Notes: a model not told the origin generated them from the letters alone. Counted from the stretch's first letter, positions 51,179 through 63,662 are shown. The stretch: DNA of 64,000 nt from Fomitopsis serialis (GCF_022376445.1 NW_025954962.1:1364001-1428000), one strand, 5' to 3'. A program made the numbers and translations.

Positions 51179-52036
51179 TCAGGCGGGCCCAAACACCCAC
51201 ATCCGCTTGCGATCTCGCAACTCGAGACCACCCGGCGCTTCCTGCTCCGTGCGGATACGTTTGGGGGACTTTTTCTTGCCTTCGGCGATGCGAACTTTCT
51301 CGAAGTAGACGTACCTAAAGAGCAGACAGTGAGCTGAAGTGATCTCACGCATGCAGACAAAAGGCCTTACGCAGCATAGTACGTGCCATTCTCCGCACCT
51401 CCGGTTGGACCACTTTGTTTCACTGAATAGGTCGAACGCGTCATACGCGACGCCAGTTTACCTACATGCGTACGCGACTCACTGAAGCGGTTGTAGGAGT
51501 TGTTGTTAACCTTCCCAATTTCAGTCAGCCAATGCGTGACCTATACCAGGACAAACGTCATTACTCAAGTGGCGTAGCATAGCTAAGCACATACCTTGAA
51601 TCCGGGTGTCTTTTGAAGAGCGCGGATCTTCCGTCTGATATCGTTACAGTCGTCGCTACAACGAGTATACATCCTCAGCATGGGGTCAGTTAGGCCTTCG
51701 TACAAACGGGACGCACTAGACTGGCACGCCTCCCTACAAGTCAGGGTAAGTCAAGCAATATTTGAGAAAGAGTAGCGAGTGGCTTACGTCTTCATCCTCC
51801 CCTTCCAGCTTGATCTCCCGCCAATCCTTCGACGGAGCAGGTTCTTTGGCTTTTGCGCCTCTGCCTTTGCCCTTGGCAGGAGCTGTCGAAGTGGACGCTT
51901 CAGGCGCGCCAGATGCGCCCGACGTCCGCGCCTTCTTCGCCTTCGGTTTCTCGTCGTCAGATGCGACGCCATCCGACGCGTTCGACGGGTCAAAGGCGTC
52001 GAACTCGTCGACAGCGTCAGACTTGCGCTTGGGCAT
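51179..52036 (-). CDS. Uncharacterised nuclear-type protein, tandem paralogue A
   Basis: The ATG at 52036-52034 opens MPKRKSDAVDEFDAFDPSN, followed by KPKAKKARTSG (a likely nuclear signal), a Pro/Ala/Lys linker and KDWREIKLEGEDED. The conserved domain then reads VPVYDDCNDIRRKIRALQK, VTHWLTEIGKVNNNSYNRF, ENGTYYAAYVYFEKVRIAEG and KKKSPKRIRTEQEAPGG. It ends RMWVFGPA at TGA 51181-51179. The (V/M)YDDC...IRRKIR...WL..IG..NNNSYNRF...YYAAYVYFEK pattern is a fungal uncharacterised domain, possibly the one catalogued as DUF7726, but I cannot confirm the number. Its helix-loop spacing hints at a small DNA-binding or protein-binding module. Five or so exons. The neighbouring gene B encodes the same domain. 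Confidence 0.7.
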
Positions 52037-52712
52037 GGTCAATATGTACGAGATTTTGCGAGATAATACACTAAGAGGAAGCTGAGCAACGGTTGTGGGA
52101 CGTGCGCAAAAGCAGGTAGATGGTGGTCAATGGAGGCCGCCTGGAGCTGGTTACGTATGTTTATATGGCCGGGATAAATTGGAATTTGGGGCGCGCCATC
52201 GCGTATTCGCTTGCTGGAAACAGTCTAGCCAGGACGCCACAGATTCCCAGACGATCCGGTCTCGTGATCGCGACGCGCCGCGGTACTTGGTATTTACACG
52301 GTGCCGTACAACGCCCTACCGAAACCCGCCCATTACTCAAATGGCCTTCATACTAGTTCAATTCACAACGTGCAGGTCTGGGGTGGCGCATTCAAACGCT
52401 CACCGCTACAGACCGGCGCCACGTCTGAGCACATTGCGTTGTTTGCTTGCTGCAATTATTACATGTCCATTTCATCAGCGTCACCTTCGCAATGCCGGAA
52501 GGCAATTGTAGCTCGATAATTGATCAAGTAGGAATGAACGTTGTTCCTTTCATAAGTGGGCGAGACCTGGCCAGTCACATCATGCACTATCATGCACTGC
52601 TCGAGGCATCAGTGCCACTGGCATTGGTATAATTGAATTGAATTACAAATGCGGAAGAGCAGCCTCGGCTCAAGACAGTCGTCTAGCCCTCATACCCAGT
52701 GAAAGCATGCAG
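52037..52712. other. Spacer between the two tandem paralogues
   Basis: 676 bp with only scattered short open frames. No gene recognised. The part next to 52036 is the promoter of paralogue A. Confidence 0.45.
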
Positions 52713-53465
52713 CTAATTGTGGGTCGAGTCTCGACTCTGTCTGTGATTCTTGATAGCAAAGCCCTGGGGGTAGGCAAGTTCGTTCTCTTCGCGTCTCGCC
52801 GTCTTCTTCTTGCCTTCAACTATCCTGACTTTCTCGAAGTATATGTAGCTGTAAGGAGGATAAATGAGGCTCGTAGCTCATGATGAGCATCCGACGACTT
52901 ACGCAGCATAATAAATGCCGTTCTCGACTCCCGCATTGGGTCCCGCAGCTTTCACTTCGTGGGTGTCATCAGCATGTGGGTCGATTCGAAAGCGAAACCA
53001 CTCACTGAATCGGGACCATGAGTTGTACTTGATACCTCCTATATTGCGGAGCCAGTATGTAATCTACACACACGGCGAGTCAGTATCTGCTCTCGATTTG
53101 TGAAGGTGCTACAATTCTCACCCTGAAGCCCTGAGTTCGCTGCAACTTGCGAATCTTCCGTCGGATAACGTCGCAGTCGTCGCTGGTGCGGTAGAACGGT
53201 TACAGTCAAGGAGTATAGTAGTAAGACGTAGACGCTCACTAGACTGGTACGGAGTCCTGAGGTAGTTCGGGGCCAGGAATGAGACATCGCACAACACTTG
53301 CATAGTAGACATAGAGCACCACACACCTGGTCCTCGCCTCCTATACGGATTTCTCGCCAGTCTATCGACCGTTTGACTTCCGTGAGCCAGTGGCTTCATG
53401 GATTGAAGGGCCATATCCGGCGGTATCCCCGTCGTCGGTTGTTGTGCGGACAGGCGGCATTTCAC
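52713..53465 (-). CDS. Uncharacterised protein, tandem paralogue B of the 51.2-52.0 kb gene
   Basis: The same domain as paralogue A is spread over similar exons: SIDWREIRIGGEDQ, PVYDDCDVIRRKIR-type exon near 53150-53215 (read as SDDCDVIRRKIRKLQRTQG), FRITYWLRNIGG, YNSWSRFSEW, VENGIYYAAYIYFEKVRIVEG and KKKTARREENELAYPQGF. It ends RQSRDSTHN at TAG 52713. The N-terminus is unclear: the frame MKCRLSAQQPTTGIPP near 53465 does not join SIDWREIR without a base change, and the long acidic/basic leader of paralogue A is absent. Compared with A, NNNSYNRF has become KYNSWSRF, so the copies are well diverged. No function is known. Confidence 0.6.
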
Positions 53466-53951
53466 AGGCAGCGACGAGTAGGAAGTAAAGTATCAAGTCA
53501 GGGAAAGACTGCATGCCCAGACGCACTCACCCTTTATTTATACATACCTGAAGCCACTGGCAGGGACGATGGATCCTCGGCGGTCCAGTCGGTGGGCGGA
53601 TTGTGGACCGGCTGTCTGGAACGGACGAGAATCGAGATCCGCGGCACCTCCGTTCAGGTGGCGCGGCGTTGCAGGTCGCCGCCCAGCCCCGTGACCGCGG
53701 CAGGGATGTGACGACACGCGTTTTGGCTGTCACGCTGTACTAAACGCTAAGCCGGGCGCTTGTTCGCGAGAGAATCCCAGACACGCCGTGTTGACGCCTG
53801 TGGCTGCCGAGACCATCGGTTCCCGCAATTGGCAGTGGCAAACCTAGCGAGCCGTATTCGAACTGATGGTGGGAAGCTTGTCCGACGGCCCGTATTCGGA
53901 CAGGGCCAGCGGTGAGTTGCCATACTTGGACTTTGCGTCCTTGCACTTACC
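53466..53951. promoter_or_regulatory. Divergent region between paralogue B and IES2
   Basis: 486 bp, no gene seen. It should hold the promoters of both flanking genes. Confidence 0.4.
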
Positions 53952-55297
53952 ATGCCGCGCCGTCGCAAAGATGCACAGCAGTCCGACATGGACCAGATAG
54001 TTGACGAGGTGGAGATGGACGAAGACGGGCAGCCCGAATCCGAGGAAATGGCTGTAGACGCTTCTGACGATGACGAGGCGACGGAAGACAAGGACGGGGA
54101 AGGGCCAGAGGAAGAAGACGTGCGCGTCTTTCCTACGCTTGTCACTTGACTTGCTCACGAAAAGCTCTCCGTTTAACGCAGGGAAACTCAGACCTGGATG
54201 CCTTATCGGATTCTCCGGGCGACCAACAAGAAATGGGTCCCGCAACCCAACCCCGCCTCAGGATCAAGCTGAAACTCGGCGCGCAGCAAACAGCTGTGTC
54301 AACTCCAGACGAAGTGCCAGCACCTTCGTCTCGCAGAATTATAGCTCGCGGTATGTCTATTGCAACCTTACATCCGCTGGCGCTGACTCCGCCCCCCCCA
54401 GACATCGACATCGAGTCTGAAGACGAAGATGATGAAGTCGAGAACGAGAAGAAGAAGAGGACGAGGATGAGGATGCACAGTCTACGCGCTCTACGTCCGT
54501 AGCTACGGCGGGCACCAATAAAGCATTGACGGCACGTCAAGCCGTCCTTGCGAACGTTGTGGATGCCTCGCATGTTTCACTCGGTACGTATCGCCACGTA
54601 TGGTCACTGTTCGTGAATGGATCTTTACAGTCTGATGACCTGTAATGTAGGGCCGACGCCCAACTCGCGGAAGAAGAAACCACTCACAGAGATGGAGCTC
54701 GCCCTAAAACGCGAAGAGACGGCGCGCAAGCGCAGGAATCTTACAGAGAAGAAGCTGGAGGACGAGAAGGTACGAGGACATTTATGCCCACAACGACGAA
54801 GACGTAAGCTTACCGCCACCACGTAGACCGAGACCATAAACCGTCTGCTCAAGAAGCAAACTCGCGCCCGAGGGAAGCGTAATGCCCTCGCCACGGCTGA
54901 GGATCGCCCATCTACGGGAGGCGGCGGAGACGATGCGGAGGAAGGTGTGGAGGCTGAGCCTTCCGAACCTTTCATCCCCACAATGTACCGCTGGGTCTCA
55001 ACATCCCGCATGTCAGCACAAGGTGCGGAAGGCGAGGCAACCTCTGAAAAGACAATGTCTCTATCCTTCTCCGTGCCTATTTCGGTCTTGCCGCCGTCCA
55101 GAGAGCAGTCTGAGTCTGCCTCTGCGGCGATGGACGTCGACAAGCCAGCTGTTCCGGAGAGGCCGAAGCAACAATTGCAGGCGACGTGCGACGTGCAAGG
55201 ATGCTCCGAGCGGCGCAAGTACCGATTGGTGAGGGGCTTCACCAAGGGTGCTTGCGGGATGGCCCACTTGAAAGCTCTCGAAGCACAACTGGCGTAG
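53952..55297 (+). CDS. IES2: INO80 complex subunit Ies2/INO80B (PAPA-1 region plus HIT-type zinc finger)
   Basis: The ATG at 53952 starts MPRRRKDAQQSDMDQIVDEV, then a long acidic region. QPRLRIKLKLG follows, a short basic motif often found before the PAPA-1 region. PAPA-1 itself is in SRKKKPLTEMELALKREETA, RKRRNLTEKKLEDEK and TINRLLKKQTRARGKRNA. After a linker with EPFIPTMYRWVSTSR, the C-terminus has CDVQGCSERRKYRLV and GACGMAHLKALEAQ, a HIT-type zinc-binding end. It stops at TAG 55297. Ies2 activates the INO80 ATPase; the INO80 gene itself ends at 1939 in this window. One base seems missing near 54446-54450: ENE is followed out of frame by EEEDEDEDAQSTRSTSV, probably GG read as G. Confidence 0.82.
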
Positions 55298-55769
55298 CTC
55301 TCAGGTCACTTGTGTGTACAGGTGCCGCAGGCCAGATCCTCATAGCCACCCTCCTAGTACGTCCAGTTGACTCATATTGTGTATTTTTTGCTCGGAGAAT
55401 TGCCCTGTTGTATTTGTATCTGTACTTGCTTTCATGCTATCGATCTATTGTGATCCTCCTCGCTGACGTATGAAACACAGCTGCATGGCTAGTGAATGTG
55501 TTAGTGTTGTCAGGTTCATGCCGACGCCGTCTAGCTGAGCGCGTCCATGTCAACGCTGGATATCTCACACAATGTTCGGGCTGGTCCAACAGCACATCGT
55601 GAGCCATTTGAATGTTCAACGAGATACAATCCATTTGTCATTAAATGGTGGTAAGTACACCATCAGTATGAGACCCGACTAGAATACTACTACCGTCGCT
55701 ATGCGCAGCCCATATTCGAGTGATCGTCCGGCACCTTGACCTTGAAAACGAGAAACAGTTCCATCTATA
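55298..55769. other. Convergent spacer, IES2 and the GPI-type protein gene
   Basis: 472 bp with no gene. Several T/A-rich stretches near 55376-55450 could serve as polyadenylation signals. Confidence 0.45.
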
Positions 55770-57172
55770 CTACGCGACACAACAGTTGGCAGAGCAAAGC
55801 AACCAGAAGACACTGGACAGACAGGCGACCGCGAGGGCGGACATGGGTAACGCAGCCCGAGGAGATGCTCCGTTGACAGGGAGGAAGCCGCCAGCTGTTG
55901 TGGTCGCCACTACGATCGTAGATATCGACGTCTGCCTGTACATGCGCAACCGATGATCAACATTCCGTCGATCGGGATACGAGCTATATGGGCTTGCAGA
56001 ACTTACGTCGTTGTGAACACCTCTGTTGTATCCGACCCAGTGGCGGTGCTGACGATGGTCTTGAGATCGGTCGACACCGAGGTGACAGTACTAGTCTGTA
56101 CCGATGTCCGGATGGCGGTGGTGGTGACGACAGAGACACTCGCGGTGTTCGTGTACGAAGTGGGGGCGGGCGTCGTGTAGCTCCCCGAATACGGGTAAGA
56201 TTCGGAATACGCGCCGCTAGAGGTGTAGTTGTAGTAACTGGAGTAGTGAGCGTCCGTGGGCTCTACGCCGGTGGTGGCCGGGAGGCTGGACGGCGATATG
56301 GTAAGCGGCGTACCGCCCTCTGTGCTGGTGGTAGCCTCGGCCTCCCCATCTGCAGCGTCTGGATCACGCGCAGACAGTGAAGACGATGATCGTTTATTCT
56401 TCAGCTGGAGATGTGCTTGTAGGCCGGAAGAGCACATCATGCGAGCACGTTCATCTGGGACTACGACGAGAATAGGAATGTTTATGGACTGGCGACGGCT
56501 TGATCGCCTTGTCTGGAGTTGAAGCTGATGACCGTAGTGAATCCAGAAGATCCGACTCGAAGTGAATGGGTAATACGTACTGTATGCCTTCCAGACGGTA
56601 GGCACAGAGGTACAGGCCATCGGTACCGCAAAGCGACATCCTCCCCACGACTTTCGTGAGTTATGAGGGCCAGATCAGTCTCGGGGGACAACCAGAACTT
56701 CGCTTTTGCGCGGAATGGAATCAATAGCATGTTTAGGTCGTCCGGTGACAGCCGATCGGCACCATCTCGCTGTGAGGAAGAGGTGTCCGAGCCGAGGTGT
56801 ACCTGAAACTGGGTAAGTTCACACCGTCATGGTGCAGCACTGAACTGTTACGCGTATGACCACATCTGTGTATCCACCAGCTTCCCATATTCTACATGCT
56901 AATTTTCAGTAGGCTAGCAAATGAGGAAGGGCTGTAGACACGCACGCATTTGTTGACGATACGTCGAAAGCGACTTGTCCTTCAAGGACATCCAATTGGT
57001 AAGGCAATGGTTCCGCGCTTGCAAAGAGCGGGAGTAGCAACAGCGCCAGGCAAAGAATGATTGTGTAAAAGAGCGTCGTGCGTGACAGCGACAAAGAAGC
57101 GGTGGAACCTGATGATTTCTGTCCAAGTACGAGAGGGGGGCGTCGGTGGTCCGGCACCTTGATGAGGCCCAT
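55770..57172 (-). CDS. Ser/Thr-rich secreted protein, probably GPI-anchored
   Basis: The ATG at 57172 opens MGLIKVPDHRRPPLVLG and then a hydrophobic signal-anchor-like segment (FYTIILCLALLLLPLFASAE). The next exon holds PLPYQLDVLEGQVAFDVSS. Later exons encode LSPETDLALITHESRGEDVA, NIPILVVVPDERARMMCSSG and a long Ser/Thr/Tyr-rich region (HYSSYYNYTSSGAYSE, VSVVTTTAIRTSVQTSTV). The last exon ends with AALPMSALAVACLSSVFWLL and CSANCCVA before TAG 55770, fitting a GPI-attachment signal. It is likely heavily O-glycosylated on the cell surface. Exon joins between 56830 and 56480 are uncertain, and the function is unknown. Confidence 0.65.
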
Positions 57173-57526
57173 GCTTTACATACGAGTGGGCAGGTAGCCT
57201 GTACCTCAATCGCCAGTAGTGCGAGTCGAATGGCGAGAGCCTAGGAGAGCGCAGGGAACATGGCCGTGTGCTGGGAAGAGCACGAGGCGGTCGAGCGGCG
57301 AGTGAGGATGGCCAGTGCCGCCACAGTGACTGTTGCTATTGGTTGCTACGCTACTTCAGCTTACCCGGGGGCGGCTCGATCGAGATCACTCAATGACTGC
57401 AGAATCTCAGATCCACACGCCCCTGCAAGCCAAGCGCTGCTCATTTCGTTGCGTCCAACCTCAAGTGGCCCGCGTCGCTCGACTCGTCCCATCCTCTCCC
57501 TCATCCCCGCACTCTTCATACCGGCA
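57173..57526. promoter_or_regulatory. Divergent promoter region, GPI-type protein gene and CCL1
   Basis: 354 bp separate the two start codons. No TATA box was identified. Confidence 0.45.
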
Positions 57527-58741
57527 ATGGCTGCAGGCCCGGTCCCCCCACCCAACGCTGAAGCATCCTCCAGCAAGCACTCAATATACGAAGCCAGCAC
57601 ACAGTATCGTCACTGGCGCTTCTCACCAGAGGATCTCGCGCAAACGCGCACAGCCCTCAACGCCGCTGCGGTCTCTGTTATCCGCGACGCCTTTGAGATA
57701 GATGAGGCACGTCTGTTTCTAGGACATGCATTGCGCGTTTGCTCAATACCCCATTTCAGACAGGTTCCTCTGCAGACGTATCCTTCCTCGACGCAGACGA
57801 GGAATGCTTACTGGTCAAGCTGTATATCGGAAAGATCTCACAACTATGTGATCTCTTCCGGTTTCCGGAAGAGGTAGAGGCCACCGCCATGACATATCTC
57901 AAACGCTTCTATCTCAAGAACACCGTGATGGATTGGCATCCGAAGAACGTCATGTAGGATTGCTCATACAATCACTGGTTGTATGTGTACTGAGCACCCT
58001 TACGAAAGCACAGGCTCACTGCATTGTTCCTTGCCACCAAGACAACAAATAACCCCATACCCGTTGACACATACACGTCGCGCATTCCCAAAACACAACC
58101 CTCCGATGTACTCGACTTGGAGTTCCTAGTGGCACAAAGTCTAGGCTTTGACTTCGCTGTGTGGCACGCACATCGAGCGCTTTGGGGAATGTCATTAGAT
58201 GTGCAGGTAAGCAGTGAAAGTCTCCTTTACACCTTGTTGGAGCCTCACCTTTGCTCAGGCCATACCCGAGACTACCCGCGAAGAAGTGCACCGTGCATAT
58301 CAGATCGCCCTCAACCACGTTCGTGCATCTCGGTTGACGGACGCCGAGCTGTTATTCACACCGGCACAAATAGCCCTAGCATGTCTTTCGACGGCTTCAC
58401 CACATCTAGCGGTGTCTTGGGCGCGCCTCAAGCTTGCGGACCAGGCAGACGCGCTGCTCTCCGGTATCGAGCCAATCAAGGCCATGGTCGGTGCTCATGG
58501 GGCACTGCCGAACTTGGAGGCCGTGCGGGATGTGGACCGGCGGCTGAAGCTCTGCAAAAACCCGGAGAAAGTGGTGGGTAGCAGAGCATACCTCAAGAAA
58601 CAAGGAGAGGCAGAACAGAAGGCAGACGAGAAGAGGAGACGGAAGGCCGCTGCGGTGAGGAAGGCGATGGAGGAAGGTGATCCATTCGGCAGTGAGCTCG
58701 CCGGGGATGGCGGAATGGAGGATGATGACGATGACGATTGA
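57527..58741 (+). CDS. CCL1: Cyclin H, TFIIH kinase cyclin
   Basis: The ATG at 57527 starts MAAGPVPPPNAEASSSKHSI, followed by YEASTQYRHWRFSPEDLAQT, the N-terminal helix typical of cyclin H. The cyclin box reads LLVKLYIGKISQLCDLFRFP, AMTYLKRFYLKNTVMDWHPK, TALFLATKTTNNPIPVDTY, LEFLVAQSLGFDFAVWHAH and RALWGMSLDVQ. The second fold includes YQIALNHVRASRLTDAELLF, PAQIALACLSTASPHLA and RLKLCKNPEKVVGSRAYLKK. The C-terminus is basic then a run of Asp, ending at TGA 58741. Cyclin H activates the kinase (CDK7/Kin28) that phosphorylates the RNA polymerase II tail. Three introns. Confidence 0.92.
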
Positions 58742-59227
58742 AGCGGTGCTATAATGGTAGCAAGCTTCTTGCGTCTGTGTGATATGCTTTGATGACCCGT
58801 CGTCCTGTATATGTATGACATTCCGAGATGGCATCTGGAGATATCGTTACTGGTCATTGCTACCAATACCAACGAACTACGTGTGTACCGCCGAAGGGCA
58901 GTACACCTGTACAGTATGGCATGGTACGACGATCCTAGCCAAGCGGAGACAGCGTTGCTGGGAACTCTCGGTCGGCCGTAAATGGATGTGATCAAGCAGC
59001 TGAGTGAGAGCAGCACGCGCCGCGTCGTCCGCGTCGCTACAAGTACACCGCCTGTTCTCAGCCACCGCGGTCCCACCAGCCCTCACTGGCCGTTCCTCAC
59101 GGACGACTACCGTCGTCGCACTCCTACGCGTCTGCGGCGATACTCCTTGCAGCTTTTGAGCTCTCTGTCTCTGTTGGCCTGGTGGCGAAATTCAAGCGGC
59201 CAGCCGCTTTGGTGGCGGTTGTGAAAA
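58742..59227. other. Spacer between CCL1 and the CNH-GYF gene
   Basis: 486 bp with no gene recognised; it carries the CCL1 3' UTR and the promoter of the next gene. Confidence 0.45.
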
Positions 59228-62200
59228 ATGTCTTTGCATCCGGCTGGCCTCTCCTCTGATACCCTCGACGGCAACCCTTCCTCAACCAGTTCTCCTCCCC
59301 CCATGACCCCCGATCAGTGGAGTGACACGCACGACACAATAGTGAACGAGGAAGAAGACGACGACGACGACGAAAGGGACGTACAAGAGACGGTCATTCC
59401 CGACGGCGTCGGAGCCAGCAAGGTCCAGGTCGCAACCCCTGACAAATCGGTTGCACCCTCCTCAGCGACCATCGTCCCTGGTCCTCCTGAGAGAATGCAG
59501 GAGCCTGCGTCCGACATGGAAGCGACGAGCGTGCGTAGCATGCCCGTCGTGCAGGTCACTGAGCCGACCAGCCCTGCCCCCGCGAGTGCTCAGAGCGCGT
59601 CACACTTTCCAGCGAGTTCGTCCGGGCCGAACTTGTCGCCTCACCCGTCGTCGCCGAACGCCAATGCCAGACTCAATCGGCATCGTACAGCTCTCGATGT
59701 GAGTCTAGCGTTCTATTCGCCTCCTGTGAACTGTTCACATACCGCAAGCGACAGACCCGTGCATCAAACCGCTTGTCTGGATTCTTTTCGTCGCTCATTC
59801 ACCCCGGGCGCCGTGAAACCCTCCCGCCTACTGCTGAAGAGTCTCGGTCTGCGTCCTCCACTCTTGTCAACAACACATCGAGAGCATCGTCACCAGGACC
59901 CTCCCGACCGTCTACTCCGCCGCCTCGGCTGCCCCCACCTAGCCTCACAGAACTGGGCCTTGCGCTCTCCTCCATCACGTCTCAGTTGACCCCGTCCCAT
60001 GCCAATGGTCCGCCTACGAGCGGTGCATTTCTGAAGCCGCATTATCTGCTGTTATGCCATGCTCAGGGACTTGATGTCCTCCCTCTGGTTTCTCCGCCTA
60101 CACCACAGCCTTACGCCCTCATCAGAAGAGTCGCGTTCAAGAGTGTCGTGATCATGGAGCATCGAGGTGTACTCGTCGCAATCGCTGGCAGGAGGAACGG
60201 GGTCAGGGTATATGCGCTGGAAGACATCAAGCGCGCGGTCGAGTGGAGGGTCGACGTCGAAGTTAGGCGCGAGCAGGACCGTGTGCGGAGAGAAGAAGCG
60301 AAACGCGGCCCGCTCACTGCTGTGGAACCTCGATTGGAGAAGAGGCGATCGTTCAGCAATGAACTGGAGAGGACGCCAGTGACTTCGTCGGCCGCGACGA
60401 AGGCCAAGCGTCGTTCGTCTATATCTGTCCTTCCCGCTGTCCCCGCTGTCCCTCCTGCACGTACGACCAACACAAGGCGGCCCAAAACAGCGGAAGGTCC
60501 ATCACAGCCTTCTCCCTTACCAGCACCTGTTGGGCCTCCTCCCGCATATACTAGCAGCTCGACCCCGCCGCGCGGGCTTGAACCTCAGCGAGCACTCGAG
60601 CCACCCGCCATCGACGTTGTGCCCACGCGGTCGCGTGCGACTTCGTTGAACGATGTCCTGCAGGGCACCGTGAGCAGGCGGCACACCGGCGAGTTCCACA
60701 TTGAACAGTCGCACGCCGAAGGGACTGAAGACTCGAAGGCTGATTGGGCGTCGAGCGACGATGAAGCTATCAACGTTGTCGCTGCTCCGAGCGGCAGCCA
60801 GATGTTGGATGAACGGACTAGTTCCATGGCCGCTGTGCCCACCTTGGGGACCGTCTCTCCGCAGTCAAATGGCTCGGTTGACCTCGGTCGCGGCCAGACG
60901 TCGGCATCCCTGCAACGCCGGAATCGTCCTGCGAACCTTGACTTGTCCATGTCAAGGTCCAACTCCAGGGCCACCGTGACAGCCGCGCCTCCGTCGCCCA
61001 ACGCCAGGTTATTGACTCTGCAGCAAGCGCTGACTTTGTCGCCTCAGCCTCAGACGCCTAGAGTTATGCGTAGCATGAGTTCCGCTGGCAACGAGCCCTC
61101 GCCTGGCCAAGACGCAGATGCGGATGGGGATGCAGACGAGGAAGATGATGTGGATCCTGACCCGTCTTCCCCTACGACACCCACGCGCGAGCGGATCTCA
61201 CTGGCTGAAGCTCTCTTGGAAAGTCGGTTGCCTGAATTACCCCCGGTGGGTACCCGCGTCGAACAAGCTCCAATACTCATTGGCACGCAAGACGGTGTCT
61301 CAATAAGCCCTCGCACCTCAGAGTCGGGGACGGCAGTCACGAGGCGAAGTACAGGCGATCAATCGACTCGTCGACGTCGGCGCTGGTCCGTATTAGATGG
61401 GATATTTTCTCACTCCCCAACGAACTCGCAGTCGTCCATCCCAACGCTGCCAGAAGATGTTCCTCTTGATCGAGTGGTGTCCCCATCAGAAAGCAATGAT
61501 CATGACACCCAGGAGAGCACTTCCATTGCACCGACCCGACAGTCGAATTTGGCCCGTAGTCATTCCAATCTTGTGCCCGCGTCTGAATCCCTGCCAGCGG
61601 CTCGCCCTTCGAGTTCTTCTAGACCGTCAACTTCTCCTGGGCGGACTAGTACCAGTTCCCGTTCCACTAGAGATCGTTCCGCCACCATCGGCAATGTGCC
61701 GCCGTTACCGGCCACAGCTCGTTTCCTGCCTCGCATCATCACGAACGCTTTCCATGGTCGGCGGTCGGATGACCTGCCTGTACTACCTAGGGCCGGAGAC
61801 GGTGACAAGCGGCATATTGGCTTGGTTCCGCCATCGCAAGCACCTGCGCCTAAGCTTGAGTACGCGAAACTGCCAGGCACTAAGGGTGCAGTCCTTGTCA
61901 AAGCTGTGGAGACAGCAAAGAAGAGGTGCGTTGTCCCCCCATGCGTTCGGTGCATCGTTAACCCCTTTCATTAGCTTCCTGGCTATTCTCTGTGGTGAGA
62001 ATGGCGAGAAAGTAGAACTCTTTGCTGGAACATACCGAACTGCCCTTCAGCTTTCCAGGACCTTCATTCTTCCGGACTCTCCAAGGTCGCTTGAACTGCA
62101 GCTGCAAGGCGATGATCTGGTCGAAGTCTTCCTCGTATTCACGCAGAATGTTTTCGGTCTGGAACCTGCTACAGTGCGAGTCCGAGAAGTACGAGTTGGG

Positions 62201-63662
62201 AGAGCAGAGAGGAGAGCAGCCCGACGCCGCGCTCGGGGCACTAGACTTGACCAGTCAGGCGATGGTGACGCCGAGGGTAATGCTGCTGGAGAAGAGGACA
62301 CTGCCGTGACTGTGACTGTCGTGTCGACGCCTTCCCCTTCCCCGGCCCCGGGCGAAGGTGGCACGGGAAGTCCGGCGACTACTCTCGCTGGTACTCCCGC
62401 TGGTACTGGAGTACAGACTCCTGAGGCTATGCAGTTGCAAGTAGACTCCGCAGCAGCCTCTACTGACGAGCTGCTCACGCTGGCTGCAGCCCAGTCCAGT
62501 CCATACAGTACCTTCCAGCAGCTAACCTTCGCTCCAAACTTCCCTCTTGCCTCTATCGCCGATGAGTATATCATCCCTCCTACCTATGCATCTTTCATCG
62601 ACTATCGGAACACGTATGAACCAGAGGTCAACGGGGATACGAATGTGGATCTAGCCAAGTCCAATTCTCCCAGTTCTCGCCTCCTGGTCTCCCGATACCC
62701 ACGCCTGCGCCCCCGTCGAAATGGTTCTACAGAGATCCAAGATGTGGTGCATGGTCAGCATTGCAGCAGTCTGTCGGCGTCTCATGCTAATGTCTCTTCT
62801 GCTAGGTCCGTGGAAGGCGACGCTCATGCAGGCATGGTACAGGGATGGCCTTTTGCCTCCTGATCTGCCCGTTAGGCGAGAAGAAGACAGCGAATACATC
62901 CTTCTGAAGGACCTGCGGCTGCAATGTATCGACCCCACCCATCCTTTCAGGTCTTCACCTCCCATGCCCACAACGCCCACCCAACAGCAGCCATCACCCG
63001 TCACTGACGCGACGAAACCTCTACTGCCACCGATATCGTTGCTCGCTCAACCCAGGCATTTCGGGCCTCCCGCATTGTTTTTCTCTTCGCGCGGTGGGCA
63101 CAGCACCACGATCGTCGATGCACGAGGGAGATCGGTGCTCAAAGGGCGATTCCTCTGGACGGCGGATGAGGAAGATCCATCCCCATCTCCGATCCGACTC
63201 GGCGACGTCAAGCGGCTAGAAGCCTTCGACGTCGACGATCGGGCAGTCCTCGTCGCGATGCGCCAAGGTGGCGTCGAGGTCGTCGATTTCGGTGATGCGC
63301 TGCTGCGGCCTGCGGATCATTCTCGTACGATTTATCCTCACTTCCAGCCTCAGGGTTCGAGCATCAGCAGGCGTGGGCCTTTCGTTTGGAAAATCGGCAC
63401 GCCTCTGACGTCCACTCCATCGATATCGTCGATCTCCTCTGCCAACTTCATCCCAGCGAAGTCACCTTCGCAAGGCCATCGCAAGAAGAGCAGCACTGGA
63501 CCCATGAAGTCGCCGCGTTCTGACTTCACGCTCTCTGGAGATGACTCCGATAAGACACAGGACGAAGTGCTCTTCCTCGGCAGGAAGGACGACGACATCT
63601 ATCTCTGTGAAAGGCGGGTGAATTCCTTCCGGATATTGAGACTGTCACCTGGTTCTCCTTAA
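59228..63662 (+). CDS. Large protein with CNH-like propeller and inserted GYF domain
   Basis: The ATG at 59228 opens a Ser/Pro/acidic leader. A propeller-like stretch follows: KPHYLLLCHAQGLDVLPLV, ALIRRVAFKSVVIMEHRGVL, AGRRNGVRVYALEDIKRAVE. After about 500 low-complexity residues comes a second block: KLEYAKLPGTKGAVLVKAVE, SFLAILCGENGEKVELFAGT, SLELQLQGDDLVEVFLVF. These resemble citron-homology (CNH) segments. Then KWFYRDPRC, an intron (about 62749-62806) and GPWKATLMQAWYRDGLLPP form a GYF domain. It is shortened between DPR and GPW, where the family has GxxQ. A third block (VLKGRFLWTADEEDPSPSP, GDVKRLEAFDVDDRAVLVAM) completes the protein, ending at TAA 63662. One base is missing near 62660 (AKS then QFSQFSPPGLP, CCC read as CC). 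GYF domains bind proline-rich peptides; the role here is unknown. Confidence 0.72.
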
